From Paracoccus chinensis (GTDB lineage: Bacteria > Pseudomonadota > Alphaproteobacteria > Rhodobacterales > Rhodobacteraceae), in the NCBI RefSeq assembly GCF_900102885.1, contig NZ_FNGE01000009.1, positions 1 through 64,000 of the forward strand: 64,000 bases of DNA, in the 5' to 3' direction. This document shows positions 1 through 7,868 of this stretch, piece after piece. The translations under genes were made by a program, and so were the position numbers. Position 1 is the stretch's first letter. Every line of letters starts with the position of its first letter. Below the pieces are notes generated by a model. It had not been told where the DNA came from, searched no databases, and saw only the letters and a program-made list of their open reading frames with translations.

Positions 1-212
1 CGTCGCCAGCGGCTGAAGCGCTCGTAGACAGTCTGCCAGGGGCCATAGCGTTCCGGCAGGTCTCGCCACTGTGCGCCTGTGGCGAGCTTCCACATGAGCC
101 CATTCACCACCTGCCGGTGGTCCCGCCAGCGGCCGCCACCACGCAGACCGCCACGGGGCATGAGGTCCGCAATCAACTCCCACTGCGCATCGCTGAGTTC
201 GTGCCGTCGCAT
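1..212 (-). CDS. IS5-family transposase, N-terminal fragment
   Basis: The first 70 residues of a transposase are visible, starting at ATG 212-210 (MRRHELSDAQWE) and running off the window. The start MRRHELSD.W, the segment GGRWRDHRQVVNGLMWKL, and TGAQWRDLPERYGPW followed by F.RW are hallmarks of the helix-turn-helix N-terminal domain (DUF4096) of IS5-group transposases, which binds the element ends. The catalytic DDE domain would lie beyond the window edge, so it cannot be said whether this copy is active. It is transcribed in the same direction as the gene it interrupts. Confidence 0.85.
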   Translation of the reverse strand, partial: MRRHELSDAQWELIADLMPRGGLRGGGRWRDHRQVVNGLMWKLATGAQWRDLPERYGPWQTVYERFSRWR

Positions 213-290
213 TGCAGACCTCCGCCATGGTGACGCTCACCAAGGCAACTGCCCACACCTCCACTCGTTGCAGCGGCCGTCAGACAGGAC
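1..290 (-). mobile_element. IS5-family insertion sequence, transposase-proximal end (cut by window edge)
   Basis: The left end of the window carries the start of an IS5-like transposase on the minus strand plus about 78 bp of non-coding end sequence. The element appears to end at about 290, directly beside the tetranucleotide CTAG. IS427-group IS5 elements are known to favour CTAG-type targets. The interrupted gene continues on the other side of CTAG. The other end of the element lies outside the window, so its inverted repeats could not be compared, and the exact boundary is inferred. Confidence 0.75.
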
Positions 291-294
291 CTAG
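291..294. repeat. Candidate target-site duplication CTAG
   Basis: CTAG lies exactly between the recognisable response-regulator reading frame (down to 295) and the IS end (290). It is the expected duplicated target of many IS5/IS427-group elements. The second copy should lie beyond the left edge of the window. Confidence 0.45.
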
Positions 295-555
295 TTGCGC
301 GCCGCTGCCATCGGGCAGGCCCATGTCCACGATCACCACGGCGGGGCGATAGATCTGCAGGTGGCGGGCCGCCGTGCGCAGGCAATCGGCGCGGCGGATG
401 CGCGCGCCCGAGCGCAGGCAGAGAAGGCGCATCGCCTCGGACGCGAAGCGCGAATCCTCGACCACCAGGACGGTCAGACCCGTCAGCGGCCGGCCCGGCG
501 GCGCGGCGCGCCACAGCGGGATCTCATCGTGAACTGCGGTGTTGTTCCGGTGCAT
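291..555 (-). pseudogene. Response regulator receiver domain, disrupted by the IS5 element
   Basis: The frame starts at ATG 555 and encodes the first 87 residues of a receiver (REC) domain. It shows the acidic pair E33-D34 in VVEDSR and the phosphoacceptor D77 in VIVDMGLPDG. REC domains are about 120 residues, and the conserved Thr/Ser and Lys after D77 are missing. After Gln87 the frame crosses CTAG, runs into IS sequence and stops four residues later (LGPV). The product therefore lacks the second half of the receiver and any output domain. It was probably a two-component regulator or CheY-like protein, and its target is unknown. The rest of the gene should lie on the far side of the IS element. 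Confidence 0.8.
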
Positions 556-681
556 GGCGTCGTCCCCTCGAATCGCGCATGAGACCAGGCTACGCCCGCC
601 TTCCTAATGCGTGGTTAATGGCTTCGGACTTTCCCTTGGCCCCTGCGGCGACTAGATAAGGCCCAACGCAAGGAGGCCCTC

Positions 682-1086
682 ATGATCGGACGCCTGAACC
701 ATGTCGCCATCGCCGTGCCCGACCTTGAGGCCGCGGCGGCGCAATACCGGGATACCCTGGGCGCGGTCGTCCGCGCGCCGCAGGAAGAACCCGATCACGG
801 CGTGACCGTTGTCTTCATCGAGCTGCCGAACACCAAGGTCGAGCTGTTGCATCCCCTGGGCGACAACAGCCCGATCCAGGGCTTCCTGGACAAGAACCCC
901 TCGGGCGGCATCCACCACATGTGCTTCGAGGTCGAGGACATCCTGGCTGCCCGCGACACGCTGAAGGCGCAGGGTGCTCGCATTCTTGGAACCGGAGAGC
1001 CGAAGATCGGCGCTCATGGCAAGCCCGTGCTGTTCCTGCATCCCAAGGATTTCAACGGCTGCCTGATCGAGCTGGAGCAGGTCTGA
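682..1086 (+). CDS. mce: Methylmalonyl-CoA epimerase
   Basis: This 134-residue protein interconverts the (R) and (S) forms of methylmalonyl-CoA in propionyl-CoA degradation, acting in the cytoplasm. It is a two-module vicinal-oxygen-chelate (glyoxalase-fold) protein. The motifs LNHVAIAVPDLE near the start, GGIHHMCFEV near residue 75 and CLIELEQ at the end are typical, with His7, His79 and Glu130 where metal ligands are expected. The length is normal for the family. A strong ribosome site (AAGGAGG) ends five bases before ATG 682. The stop overlaps the start of the following DUF1467 gene, so the two are probably cotranslated. The mutase and propionyl-CoA carboxylase genes are not in the window. 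Confidence 0.93.
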   Translation: MIGRLNHVAIAVPDLEAAAAQYRDTLGAVVRAPQEEPDHGVTVVFIELPNTKVELLHPLGDNSPIQGFLDKNPSGGIHHMCFEVEDILAARDTLKAQGARILGTGEPKIGAHGKPVLFLHPKDFNGCLIELEQV

Positions 1087-1355
1087 TGACCCTCACCGGC
1101 GGGCTGGTCCTTTTCGCGACGCTGTTCTTCCTGGTCATGTTCCTGCTGCTGCCGATCGGTCACCGCAGCCAGGAAGAGGCGGGTCAGGTCGTGCCCGGCA
1201 CGCCGGTGGGCGCGCCCGAGCGCCCGCTGCTCGGGCGCAAGGCGATCTGGGCGGCGGTGATCGCGGCGGCCATCGTGGGCGGGGTCTGGCTGTTCCTGGA
1301 CGCGGGCTTCATCACCCGGCAGGACATGATGAACTTCAACCGCGTTTCGCGCTGA
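1086..1355 (+). CDS. DUF1467 family small membrane protein
   Basis: An 89-residue protein with two predicted membrane segments (about residues 5-24 and 51-70) separated by a short polar loop beginning LPIGHRSQEE. This matches the layout of the DUF1467 family, which in Rhodobacterales I recall following mce. Its start codon ATG overlaps the mce stop (TGATGA), pointing to translational coupling. Function is unknown; the neighbour suggests some link to methylmalonyl-CoA metabolism, but that is only context. Its last 20 bases overlap the 3' end of the convergent CysZ-like gene. Confidence 0.8.
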   Translation: MTLTGGLVLFATLFFLVMFLLLPIGHRSQEEAGQVVPGTPVGAPERPLLGRKAIWAAVIAAAIVGGVWLFLDAGFITRQDMMNFNRVSR

Positions 1356-2028
1356 CGATGTGGAACAGGTGGGTGTAGGCCGCTGCGGCCAGCACCGGCA
1401 CCACGATGTTCAGCAGCGGCACCGTCAGCAGCAGCGCGATGCCGATCCCCAGGGCCGTGACCGCACCGCCCCGGTCGCGCCGCAATGCATCGGCCCCTTC
1501 GGCCGGCAGGTGGCGGCGGGCGGCCATGTGGAAGAACTCCCGCCCCAGTAGCCAGCCGTTCGCGCCATAGAGCAGGACCGGCGCCAGAGGGCCGACAAAG
1601 GGCGTCACCACCAGCACCGCGATGCTGACCAGCACGACCGCGCCCAGCACCACCAGCGAATCGCTCAGGCCCTCGAGGAAGCCCAGGCCACGCCCGCGCG
1701 GATAAAGATGCGCGGCCTCGACCCGTTCCGAAACCTGTTCGGAAAACAGGCCCGCGAAGCTTGCCGCGACCGGTGCGGCAAGAAACAGGCTCATCAGCGG
1801 GAACAGCGCAAGCGAGCCCCAGGACAGCGCCTCGCCAATGGGAACACTGCCGAGCCATGGCAACGAGATCGACTCGGGGCCCCAGGCGCGCAGGGCCCAG
1901 AAGGCCAGCACCTGAAGCGCAATGAACAGCCCCAGCGTCAGCGCCACCCCCGTCGCCACGACCGCGAAGATGCGCGGACGGAACAGGTCGAGGATGCCCA
2001 GCGCCAGCGCCCGGACAGCCGAGATCAC
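1336..2028 (-). CDS. CysZ-like / EI24-domain membrane protein
   Basis: A 230-residue integral membrane protein with long hydrophobic segments at about residues 20-45, 65-95, 125-160 and 190-220. The pattern and the segment PFVGPLAPVLLYGANGWLLGREFF resemble the EI24/CysZ family, whose E. coli member is a sulfate transporter. GTG 2028 is chosen as start because it overlaps the stop of the upstream nitroreductase gene (GTGA) and is followed at once by a typical N-terminus. Open sequence further upstream belongs to the nitroreductase in another frame. No cysteine-biosynthesis genes lie nearby, so sulfate transport is only a family-based guess. Confidence 0.75.
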   Translation of the reverse strand: MISAVRALALGILDLFRPRIFAVVATGVALTLGLFIALQVLAFWALRAWGPESISLPWLGSVPIGEALSWGSLALFPLMSLFLAAPVAASFAGLFSEQVSERVEAAHLYPRGRGLGFLEGLSDSLVVLGAVVLVSIAVLVVTPFVGPLAPVLLYGANGWLLGREFFHMAARRHLPAEGADALRRDRGGAVTALGIGIALLLTVPLLNIVVPVLAAAAYTHLFHIVSAKRG

Positions 2029-2591
2029 AGGAACACCGTCTTCGAGGGCACGTCGGGCCGGGGCCGGTCGGGCACCTCGCCCGTGCGGCTGCCGATGTGG
2101 ATCATGCCGACGACGCGCTCGCCCTCGCGCACGCCCAGGTGCGCCGTCGAGAAGGCGGCGTCCGTTGCCGGGCCCGACAGCCAGGCCGCGCCCCATCCCG
2201 CGCCCAGCGCCGCGTTCAGCAGCGACAGGCAGACCGCGCCTGCCGACAGCTCCTGTTCCCAGCGCGGGATCTTGGGGCTGTCCACCGGTGCAGACACGAC
2301 TGCCACGATGACGGGCGAGGCGAAGGCGCTGGCCGCCTTTTCCGCCGCCGCCTCGTCCCCGCCGTTGTCGCGGACATGCTGCGCCAGCCGGGGCGCCAGG
2401 CGGTCGAGCGTCGCGCGTTCCAGCACCACGAAGCGCCAAGGCTCCAGCTTGCCGTGATCAGGCACCCGCGCGGCGATGGTCAGAAGCTGCATCAGCTGCT
2501 CACGATCGGGGCCAGGGCCGGTCAGCGTCTTCGGCGGGTGCGAGCGGCGGCGGCTGAGGAACTCGAGGACGTCGGGATTGCTGGTCTGCAT
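2025..2591 (-). CDS. Nitroreductase family protein (FMN-dependent)
   Basis: A 188-residue protein of the nitroreductase fold, which binds FMN and reduces nitro compounds or quinones with NAD(P)H. Family features are an N-terminal RRRSHPPKTLTGPGPD, the segment AARVPDHGKLEPWRFVVL (FMN-contact region), and GWGAAWLSGPA followed by VVGMIHIG near the C-terminus. It resembles the short YdjA-type members. ATG 2591 gives the expected length; upstream open frame lacks family features. The stop overlaps the GTG start of the CysZ-like gene. The substrate is unknown. Confidence 0.88.
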   Translation of the reverse strand: MQTSNPDVLEFLSRRRSHPPKTLTGPGPDREQLMQLLTIAARVPDHGKLEPWRFVVLERATLDRLAPRLAQHVRDNGGDEAAAEKAASAFASPVIVAVVSAPVDSPKIPRWEQELSAGAVCLSLLNAALGAGWGAAWLSGPATDAAFSTAHLGVREGERVVGMIHIGSRTGEVPDRPRPDVPSKTVFL

Positions 2592-2696
2592 CGGTCTGCT
2601 CCGCTGGGGCCGGGTTCGGGCAAAGCCATAGCCGCCGGGAAGGCGCAGGGAAAGCCGCGGTTGACCCGGAGGATGCAGGGCGGCAGGCAGGGACCC

Positions 2697-2957
2697 ATGA
2701 ACCGCCCGCCCGACCTGTCCCACCTTGTCCATCCCGGCACCCGCATCGCGGTGCGCGTGACGCCGCGCGGCGGACGCGATGCGCTGGTGCTGGACGAGGC
2801 GGGTTCCATCCATGTCCGCGTGACCGCCCCGCCCGAGGACGGCCGCGCCAATGCCGCCGTCCGCAAGCTGCTGGCGCGCGCCCTGGGCATCGCGCCCTCC
2901 CGCCTGACGCTGGTGGGTGGTGCCACCTCGCGCGACAAGCTGTTCCGGATCGACTAG
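2697..2957 (+). CDS. DUF167 (YggU-like) protein
   Basis: An 86-residue protein of the DUF167/YggU family. The motif VRVTPRGGRDAL, the segment VRVTAPPEDGRANAAV and the closing GATSRDKLFRID match the family closely (usual length 80-110). Function is unknown. ATG 2697 gives a start a few residues before the conserved region. The gene ends in TAG that shares the palindrome CTAG (2954-2957) with the stop of the convergent gene, so the two coding regions meet and share four bases. Confidence 0.88.
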   Translation: MNRPPDLSHLVHPGTRIAVRVTPRGGRDALVLDEAGSIHVRVTAPPEDGRANAAVRKLLARALGIAPSRLTLVGGATSRDKLFRID

Positions 2958-3196
2958 CCGCGTTCCAGCCGATAGTTGCCCTCGGGCAGGTTCAGCGCCG
3001 CGCGCAGTTCATTCAGCTGCTCGATCGTCAGGACGATCCGCGAAACGCCGTCGCCGCCGGGCTCCATTTGCTCGATCACGATGCGGTCGTCGAAGGACAG
3101 GATCACAACGTCCTCGTTCAGCGGCCGGGTTCCGGGCGGGGCCTCGTCGACCAGGGTGATGACCGTCGCGTCGAAGTCGTGCTCGATGGTGAACAT
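2954..3196 (-). CDS. Conserved small protein of unknown function
   Basis: An 80-residue acidic protein beginning MFTIEHDFDATVITLVDE. It appears soluble: no signal peptide or membrane segment. The middle (VVILSFDDRIVIEQ) looks beta-rich and the C-terminus (TIEQLNELRAALNLPEGNY) helical. I recall similar short proteins in Rhodobacterales but know no function. ATG 3196 is preferred over in-frame upstream starts because the upstream part has no coding character. The stop is shared with the DUF167 gene through CTAG. Confidence 0.65.
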   Translation of the reverse strand: MFTIEHDFDATVITLVDEAPPGTRPLNEDVVILSFDDRIVIEQMEPGGDGVSRIVLTIEQLNELRAALNLPEGNYRLERG

Positions 3197-3336
3197 GGGC
3201 GATCCCCGGGCGAGTGTTGCGCAAGAGGCAACATTCGCGTGAGACCGGGGCGTCGGCAAGCCCGTGGCTTTGCAGGAAGGCGGCTTCGTCGATAGATTGC
3301 GCCCGACAGGCAGGCATTTGGGACAGCGTGGACGAC

Positions 3337-4137
3337 ATGACGATGAAGCCGATGGCAGCCAGCGATGCGACGGTCCGCCCCTGGAAGGCCCTGTCCCTGG
3401 CCGTGGCGGCCGCGTCGGTGCTGGCCGGCTGCGCCGTGCAGCCGGGCGTTCCGCTGCCGGCCGAGGGCGTTCCCGCCGCCTCTGCCGCGGTGGTCCGGGC
3501 CGCTGCGCCCGTTTATCCGCGCACGCCCGAAGGCGCGGCGATGACCTTTGCCGCCGTGATCCGCTCGATGGAGCCGGTGATCGAGAACGAATGCGTCCAG
3601 CGCCGCCGCTCGCCCATCAACTGCGATTTCCAGTTCGTGGTGGACGACCGCCCGGGGCTCGAGCCCAATGCCTTCCAGACGCTGGACCGCACCGGCCGCC
3701 CGATCATCGGCTTCACCCTGTCCCTGATCGCGGTGGCGCAGAACGCGGACGAACTGGCCTTCGCGGTGGGGCACGAGGCCTCGCACCACATCCTCAACCA
3801 TATCGACCAGCGCACGGGCGCGGCGACGGCGGGGGCTGCGATCCTGTCGGGCATCGTCGCGGCCTCGGGCGGGGACCCGGCCTCGGTCCGGGCGGCGCAG
3901 CAGATGGGCGCCTCGGTGGGCGCGCGCTATTATTCCCGCGACTGGGAGCTTCAGGCCGATTACCTCGGCGCGATCGTGGCGCTGAACGCGGGCTACGACC
4001 CCGTGCGGGGGGCCGAGTTCTTTGCCCGCATCCCTGATCCCGGCGACAAGATCTTGGGCACCCATCCCTCGCGCGCGCAGCGGCAGGCGCGGGTGGCGCA
4101 GGCCGTGGCAGACGTGTCCGCAGGCCGTACGCGCTAG
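3337..4137 (+). CDS. M48-family metallopeptidase, lipoprotein
   Basis: A 266-residue secreted zinc protease of the M48 (Ste24/HtpX/BepA-like) family. A signal peptide ends in a lipobox (VLAGC, Cys32), so it should be lipid-anchored in the cell envelope. The zinc site HExxH is HEASH at about residues 146-150, and the third ligand is the Glu of WELQADYLG at about 203. The C-terminal GTHPSRAQRQARV segment is usual for periplasmic M48 proteins. Start ATG 3337 puts the signal peptide in place; ATG 3343 is an alternative. A role in outer-membrane protein quality control is likely by family. Confidence 0.9.
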   Translation: MTMKPMAASDATVRPWKALSLAVAAASVLAGCAVQPGVPLPAEGVPAASAAVVRAAAPVYPRTPEGAAMTFAAVIRSMEPVIENECVQRRRSPINCDFQFVVDDRPGLEPNAFQTLDRTGRPIIGFTLSLIAVAQNADELAFAVGHEASHHILNHIDQRTGAATAGAAILSGIVAASGGDPASVRAAQQMGASVGARYYSRDWELQADYLGAIVALNAGYDPVRGAEFFARIPDPGDKILGTHPSRAQRQARVAQAVADVSAGRTR

Positions 4138-4210
4138 GGACGGCCGGCTTGGCGGCGTCGGCACGTCCCGCGTGATCCCTGTTCATGTGGCGCGACGGAC
4201 GCGCGGCCCG

Positions 4211-4267
4211 ACGTCTTTCTTCTTTGCCCAAATATCCCGCGGGGGTCCGGGGGCGCGAAGCCCCCGG
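4211..4267. repeat. Intergenic repeat copy 1, with GC-rich hairpin
   Basis: The block begins with a pyrimidine-rich TTCTTCTTTG stretch, contains CAAATATCCC and GGGGTCCGGGG, and ends in a strong hairpin: CCGGGGGC (4247-4254), loop GCGAA, GCCCCCGG (4260-4267). A second, shorter copy lies at 54970-55016. It sits between the convergent ends of the M48 gene and ilvN and may act as a bidirectional terminator. I recall such blocks scattered in Rhodobacteraceae genomes. Confidence 0.6.
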
Positions 4268-4303
4268 TGCGGCGGTTCAATCCGGCTGTCCGGCGGTCCT
4301 TTC

Positions 4304-4864
4304 TCAGCGCCCGCGCGACAGGGCCGCGACACCGGTCCGCGCCACCTCGGCCAGCCCCAGCGGCCGCATGAGGTCGGCAAAGGCATCCAGCTTCTCGGGC
4401 GTGCCGGTGATCTCGAAGACGAAGCTTTCCAGCGTCGAGTCGACGACCTTGGCGCGGAAGATGTCGCTGATCCGCAGCGCCTCGACCCGCTTCTCGCCGC
4501 CGCCCATGACCTTGAACAGCCCCAGTTCGCGCTCGACGGAGGGGCCTTCCACGGTCAGGTCGTGGACCTCGTGGACCGGTACGATCCGGCCAAGCTGCGC
4601 CTTGATCTGCTCGATCACGGCGGGCGTGCCGCGGGTGACCAGCGTGATGCGCGAACGGTGGCCGGTGTGGTCCACCTCGGCCACGGTCAGGCTGTCGATG
4701 TTGTAGCCGCGACCCGAGAACAGCCCGATCACGCGGGCCAGCGCCCCCGCCTCGTTGTCCACGATGACGGCGAGCGTGTGCCGCTCCTCTCCCGCCGCGT
4801 GATAGTCGCGCAGGTCGTAGGCCGAATGGCTGGATGCGCCGCGTTCCAGTTTCAGTGCCGACAT
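4304..4864 (-). CDS. ilvN: Acetolactate synthase small (regulatory) subunit
   Basis: A 186-residue regulatory subunit of acetolactate synthase, the first common enzyme of valine, leucine and isoleucine synthesis. An N-terminal ACT domain (about residues 29-100: HTLAVIVDNEAGALARVIGL, GYNIDSLTV) binds valine for feedback control, and a second alpha/beta domain follows (EITGTPEKLDAFADLM). The length is larger than the about 163 residues of E. coli IlvH because of an N-terminal extension of about 25 residues. It lies 12 bp downstream of ilvI, so both are probably one transcript. Confidence 0.95.
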   Translation of the reverse strand: MSALKLERGASSHSAYDLRDYHAAGEERHTLAVIVDNEAGALARVIGLFSGRGYNIDSLTVAEVDHTGHRSRITLVTRGTPAVIEQIKAQLGRIVPVHEVHDLTVEGPSVERELGLFKVMGGGEKRVEALRISDIFRAKVVDSTLESFVFEITGTPEKLDAFADLMRPLGLAEVARTGVAALSRGR

Positions 4865-4876
4865 GGCTATCCCCCC

Positions 4877-6640
4877 TTACACCAGGACCGCGCCGTCGGA
4901 CTGGATGGCGGTGCCGATGTCCTCGGCCGCCTCCAGGTCGCCCAGCAACATCTCGTTATGCGGCTTGCCCGACGGGATCATCGGGAAGCAGTTCTCGTGC
5001 TTCTCGACCAGCACGTCCAGGATGAAGGGTCCGTCGTAGTCGATCATCTCGCGGATCGCGTCGTCGAGGCTCGCCGGGTCGCTGACCTGCCGGCCCTTGC
5101 AGCCGAAGGCCTCGGCCAGCTTCACAAAATCGGGCAGGCTCTCGCTCCAGGACTGGCTGTAGCGCTCGCCGTGCAGAAGCTGCTGCCACTGGCGCACCAT
5201 GCCCAGCCGCTCGTTGTTCAGGATGAACTGCTTGACGGGCGCGCGGAACTGCACTGCCGTGCCCATCTCCTGCATGTTCATCAGCCACGAGGCATCGCCT
5301 GCCACGTTGATGACCAGCGCCTCGGGATGGGCGACCTGCACGCCGATGGAGGCGGGCAGGCCGTAGCCCATGGTGCCCAGCCCGCCCGAGGTCATCCAGC
5401 GGTTCGGCCCCTCGAAATGCAGGTATTGCGCGGCCCACATCTGGTGCTGGCCGACCTCGGTGGTGATGTAGCGGTCGCGGCCCTTGGTCAGCGCCTCCAG
5501 CCGCTCGATCGCGTATTGCGGCTTGATGAGCTTGTCCGAGTTCCGGTAGCTCAGGCATTTCCGCGCGCGCCACTGCTCGATCTGCGCCCACCACTGCTTG
5601 ACGGCGGGGTTGGTCTTGCGGCCGCGCGACTTCCAGATCTTCAGCAGGTCTTCCAGCACATGGCCCACGTCGCCCACGATGGGCACATCGACGCGGATCA
5701 CCTTGTTGATGCTGCTGGGGTCGATATCGACATGGACCTTGACCGAATGTGGCGAGAAATCGGCCACGCGCCCCGTGATCCGGTCGTCGAAGCGCGCGCC
5801 CAGGTTGATCATCAGGTCGCAGCCATGCATGGCCATGTTGGCCTCGTAAAGGCCATGCATCCCCAGCATCCCGAGCCAGTTCTTGCCACTGCCCGGATAA
5901 GCCCCCAGACCCATCAGCGTCGAGGTCACCGGAAAGCCCGTCGCTTCCACCAGTTCGGTCAGCAACTGGCTGGCCGCCGGCCCCGAGTTGATGACGCCGC
6001 CGCCGGTATAGAAGATCGGCCGCTCGGCGCGCTCGATCAGCTCGGCCAGGCGCGTGATTGCGCCGACATCGCCCTTGCGCGGCGGCTGGTAGCGGGCGGG
6101 CTCGACCTGCTTCGGACCGACATAGGTGCCGGTCGCGAACTGCACGTCCTTGGGAATGTCCACCAGGACCGGCCCCGGCCGCCCCGATGTCGCCACGTGG
6201 AAGGCGCGGTGCAGCGTCTCGGCCAGGCTATCGGTGTCCTTCACCAGCCAGTTGTGCTTGGTGCAGGGGCGGGTAATGCCGACGGTGTCGGCCTCCTGGA
6301 AGCCGTCGGTGCCGATCATGAAGGTCGGAACCTGCCCCGACAGAACCACCAGCGGAATGGAATCGAGCAGCGCGTCCGTCAGCCCCGTCACCGCGTTGGT
6401 CGCGCCGGGACCCGAGGTCACCAGCACGACGCCCGGCTTGCCGGTCGATCGCGCATAGCCTTCGGCCATGTGGACTGCGCCCTGCTCGTGGCGGACCAGG
6501 ATGTGCTGGATGTCGTTCTGCTGGAAGATCTCGTCGTAGATGGGAAGAACCGCGCCGCCGGGATAGCCGAATACGGTATCGACGCCCTGATCGCGCAGCG
6601 CCTCGACCACCATCCTTGCACCCGTCATGCTTCGGGACAT
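4877..6640 (-). CDS. ilvI: Acetolactate synthase large (catalytic) subunit
   Basis: A 587-residue thiamine-diphosphate enzyme that condenses two pyruvates to acetolactate, or pyruvate with 2-oxobutyrate to acetohydroxybutyrate. The catalytic Glu is in RHEQGAVHMAEGYAR (about residue 50). The ThDP/Mg motif runs from GDASWLMNMQE to FILNN near residues 450-480. FAD-binding central-domain segments such as GMLGMHGLYEANMAMHGCDL are present. The length is normal for the family. The upstream 150 bp contain a promoter candidate (6701-6729). No leader peptide rich in branched-chain codons was found. Confidence 0.96.
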   Translation of the reverse strand: MSRSMTGARMVVEALRDQGVDTVFGYPGGAVLPIYDEIFQQNDIQHILVRHEQGAVHMAEGYARSTGKPGVVLVTSGPGATNAVTGLTDALLDSIPLVVLSGQVPTFMIGTDGFQEADTVGITRPCTKHNWLVKDTDSLAETLHRAFHVATSGRPGPVLVDIPKDVQFATGTYVGPKQVEPARYQPPRKGDVGAITRLAELIERAERPIFYTGGGVINSGPAASQLLTELVEATGFPVTSTLMGLGAYPGSGKNWLGMLGMHGLYEANMAMHGCDLMINLGARFDDRITGRVADFSPHSVKVHVDIDPSSINKVIRVDVPIVGDVGHVLEDLLKIWKSRGRKTNPAVKQWWAQIEQWRARKCLSYRNSDKLIKPQYAIERLEALTKGRDRYITTEVGQHQMWAAQYLHFEGPNRWMTSGGLGTMGYGLPASIGVQVAHPEALVINVAGDASWLMNMQEMGTAVQFRAPVKQFILNNERLGMVRQWQQLLHGERYSQSWSESLPDFVKLAEAFGCKGRQVSDPASLDDAIREMIDYDGPFILDVLVEKHENCFPMIPSGKPHNEMLLGDLEAAEDIGTAIQSDGAVLV

Positions 6641-6700
6641 CTCCGACCCCCTGTTCGCGGAAAACCTGCGGCAGAGCCGAGTGCTCTGCTGCGCCGCCGC

Positions 6701-6729
6701 AAGCTAGGCGGCAGTGCAGCGAGGGTCAA
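6701..6729 (-). promoter_or_regulatory. Candidate promoter of ilvI-ilvN
   Basis: On the minus strand TTGACC (6729-6724) and TAGCTT (6706-6701) are separated by exactly 17 bp, close to the housekeeping sigma consensus. This would give a leader of about 55-60 nt before ilvI. A GCCGCC/GGCGGC stem overlaps the -10 region. Found by eye only. Confidence 0.4.
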
Positions 6730-6763
6730 TGGCACCAAAAGAAAAATGTCGGGCTACCAGAGC

Positions 6764-6782
6764 AAAACGCAACAATGTTGCG
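6764..6782 (-). terminator. Terminator-like hairpin downstream of bpt
   Basis: The near-perfect palindrome CGCAACAATGTTGCG (6768-6782) is followed in the minus-strand direction by TTTT (6767-6764). It begins 12 bp after the bpt stop and lies upstream of the ilvI promoter candidate, as expected for an intrinsic terminator separating the two units. The loop is very small, so the effective stem is shorter. Confidence 0.5.
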
Positions 6783-6793
6783 CAGCCCGGATT

Positions 6794-7609
6794 TCAGTCC
6801 TGCGGCAGGTGGATACGCGCGACCTGTTCCACGATGGGGTCGATGGACAGGGGATGGGTCTCGCCCTCGTGGTCCTCGGGGCGGCCGATATCCTGCCAGA
6901 CGCCGCCCTTGTGGATCTCCAGCGCGCCGAAGCTGGCCTTGTAGGCCATCTTGCGGCTGCCCGGCACCCAGTAGCCCAGGTAGACATAGGGAAGCCCCGC
7001 CTCGCGCGCCATCTGGATGTGGTCGAGGATCATCCAAGTGCCCAGGCTGTCGGCGATCCGCGCGGGGTCGTAGAAGCTGTAGACGAGGCTCAGCCCGTCA
7101 TCGAGGATATCCGTCAGGCAGACGGCGGCCAGGGGCTCGCCCTCCTCGGTGCGGGCGCGATATTCGAAGACGCGGGTGCGGACGGGCGTTTCCTCGATCA
7201 TCGCGGCGAATTCGAAGATGTCCATGTCGGCCATCCCGCCATCCGCGTGGCGGTGGTCCAGGTAGCGGCGGAACAGGTCGAACTGTTCCTCGGTCGCCCA
7301 GGCGCTGGTGCCCAGGCGCTGCAGGCCGGCATTGCGTCGCATCACCCGGCGCTGGCTGCGGCTGGGCTGGAAGTCCCGGACCCGGATGCGGGCCGACATG
7401 CAGGCCACGCAGCTTTCGCAGCTTGGCCGGTAGACGACGTTCTGCGACCGCCGGAAGCCCTGCCGCGACAGGGCGTTGTTCAGGTCGCGCGCGCGCTCGC
7501 CGGTCAGGGCGGTGAACAGCTTCCGCTCGGCCCGGCCATGCAGGTAGGGGCAGGGCTGGGGCGCCGTGACGTAGAACTGCGGCGCGCTGGACGGGGTGTG
7601 GCGCATCAT
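6794..7609 (-). CDS. bpt: Aspartate/glutamate leucyltransferase (Bpt), N-degron pathway
   Basis: A 271-residue aminoacyl-tRNA-protein transferase. By family it moves Leu from Leu-tRNA to proteins with N-terminal Asp or Glu, making them targets for ClpS-ClpAP. The ATE-type N-terminus shows [33 protein letters not shown] and the Cys cluster SCESCVAC at about residues 65-73, with the C-terminal [20 protein letters not shown] motif. The similarity is to the eukaryotic arginyltransferase family (Ate1), and bacterial members of this length are Bpt. The start could be Met1 or Met2, one codon apart. A second N-degron enzyme, aat, lies 11 kb away. Confidence 0.92.
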   Translation of the reverse strand: MMRHTPSSAPQFYVTAPQPCPYLHGRAERKLFTALTGERARDLNNALSRQGFRRSQNVVYRPSCESCVACMSARIRVRDFQPSRSQRRVMRRNAGLQRLGTSAWATEEQFDLFRRYLDHRHADGGMADMDIFEFAAMIEETPVRTRVFEYRARTEEGEPLAAVCLTDILDDGLSLVYSFYDPARIADSLGTWMILDHIQMAREAGLPYVYLGYWVPGSRKMAYKASFGALEIHKGGVWQDIGRPEDHEGETHPLSIDPIVEQVARIHLPQD

Positions 7610-7735
7610 TCCCCCTTCCGGCCGGGGGCCGCGGAAGGCGCAGGACCGGAGAAGCGGAGAAAAACAGGGATCATGCGCGGCAGCCGGATCTTCGCCTCGA
7701 GGACGGGAATTGCGTGGACGGTAGCAACAGAAGAT

Positions 7736-7773
7736 GCACTCGCCAAGGACCTAGGGCGCGATTTGCCGAGTGC
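7736..7773. other. Inverted repeat in the bpt/glnE intergenic region
   Basis: GCACTCGCCAA (7736-7746) and TTGCCGAGTGC (7763-7773) form an 11-bp inverted repeat with one mismatch around a 16-bp centre. It lies between the divergent bpt and glnE genes (258-bp gap), about 95 bp upstream of glnE. It could be an operator or an mRNA hairpin. Nothing else was recognised in this gap. Confidence 0.5.
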
Positions 7774-7868
7774 AAGCCGGAGCTTGGTCGCGGGCTTCGG
7801 AACATAAGCGGAACTTCGCTGGTGTCGCCTCGCATTGACGCGGCGTCCCCGGGCCTTAGGCTTGGGAC

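Noticed and set aside
1336..2439. A CysZ-like protein with about 137 extra N-terminal residues
   Set aside because: The extension overlaps the nitroreductase gene in another frame and has no hydrophobic or family features. GTG 2028 with GTGA overlap fits better.
4022..7807. A 1261-codon open frame on the + strand opposite ilvN, ilvI and bpt
   Set aside because: Same cause as above: the opposite strand encodes well-known proteins with all motifs, and this frame has none.
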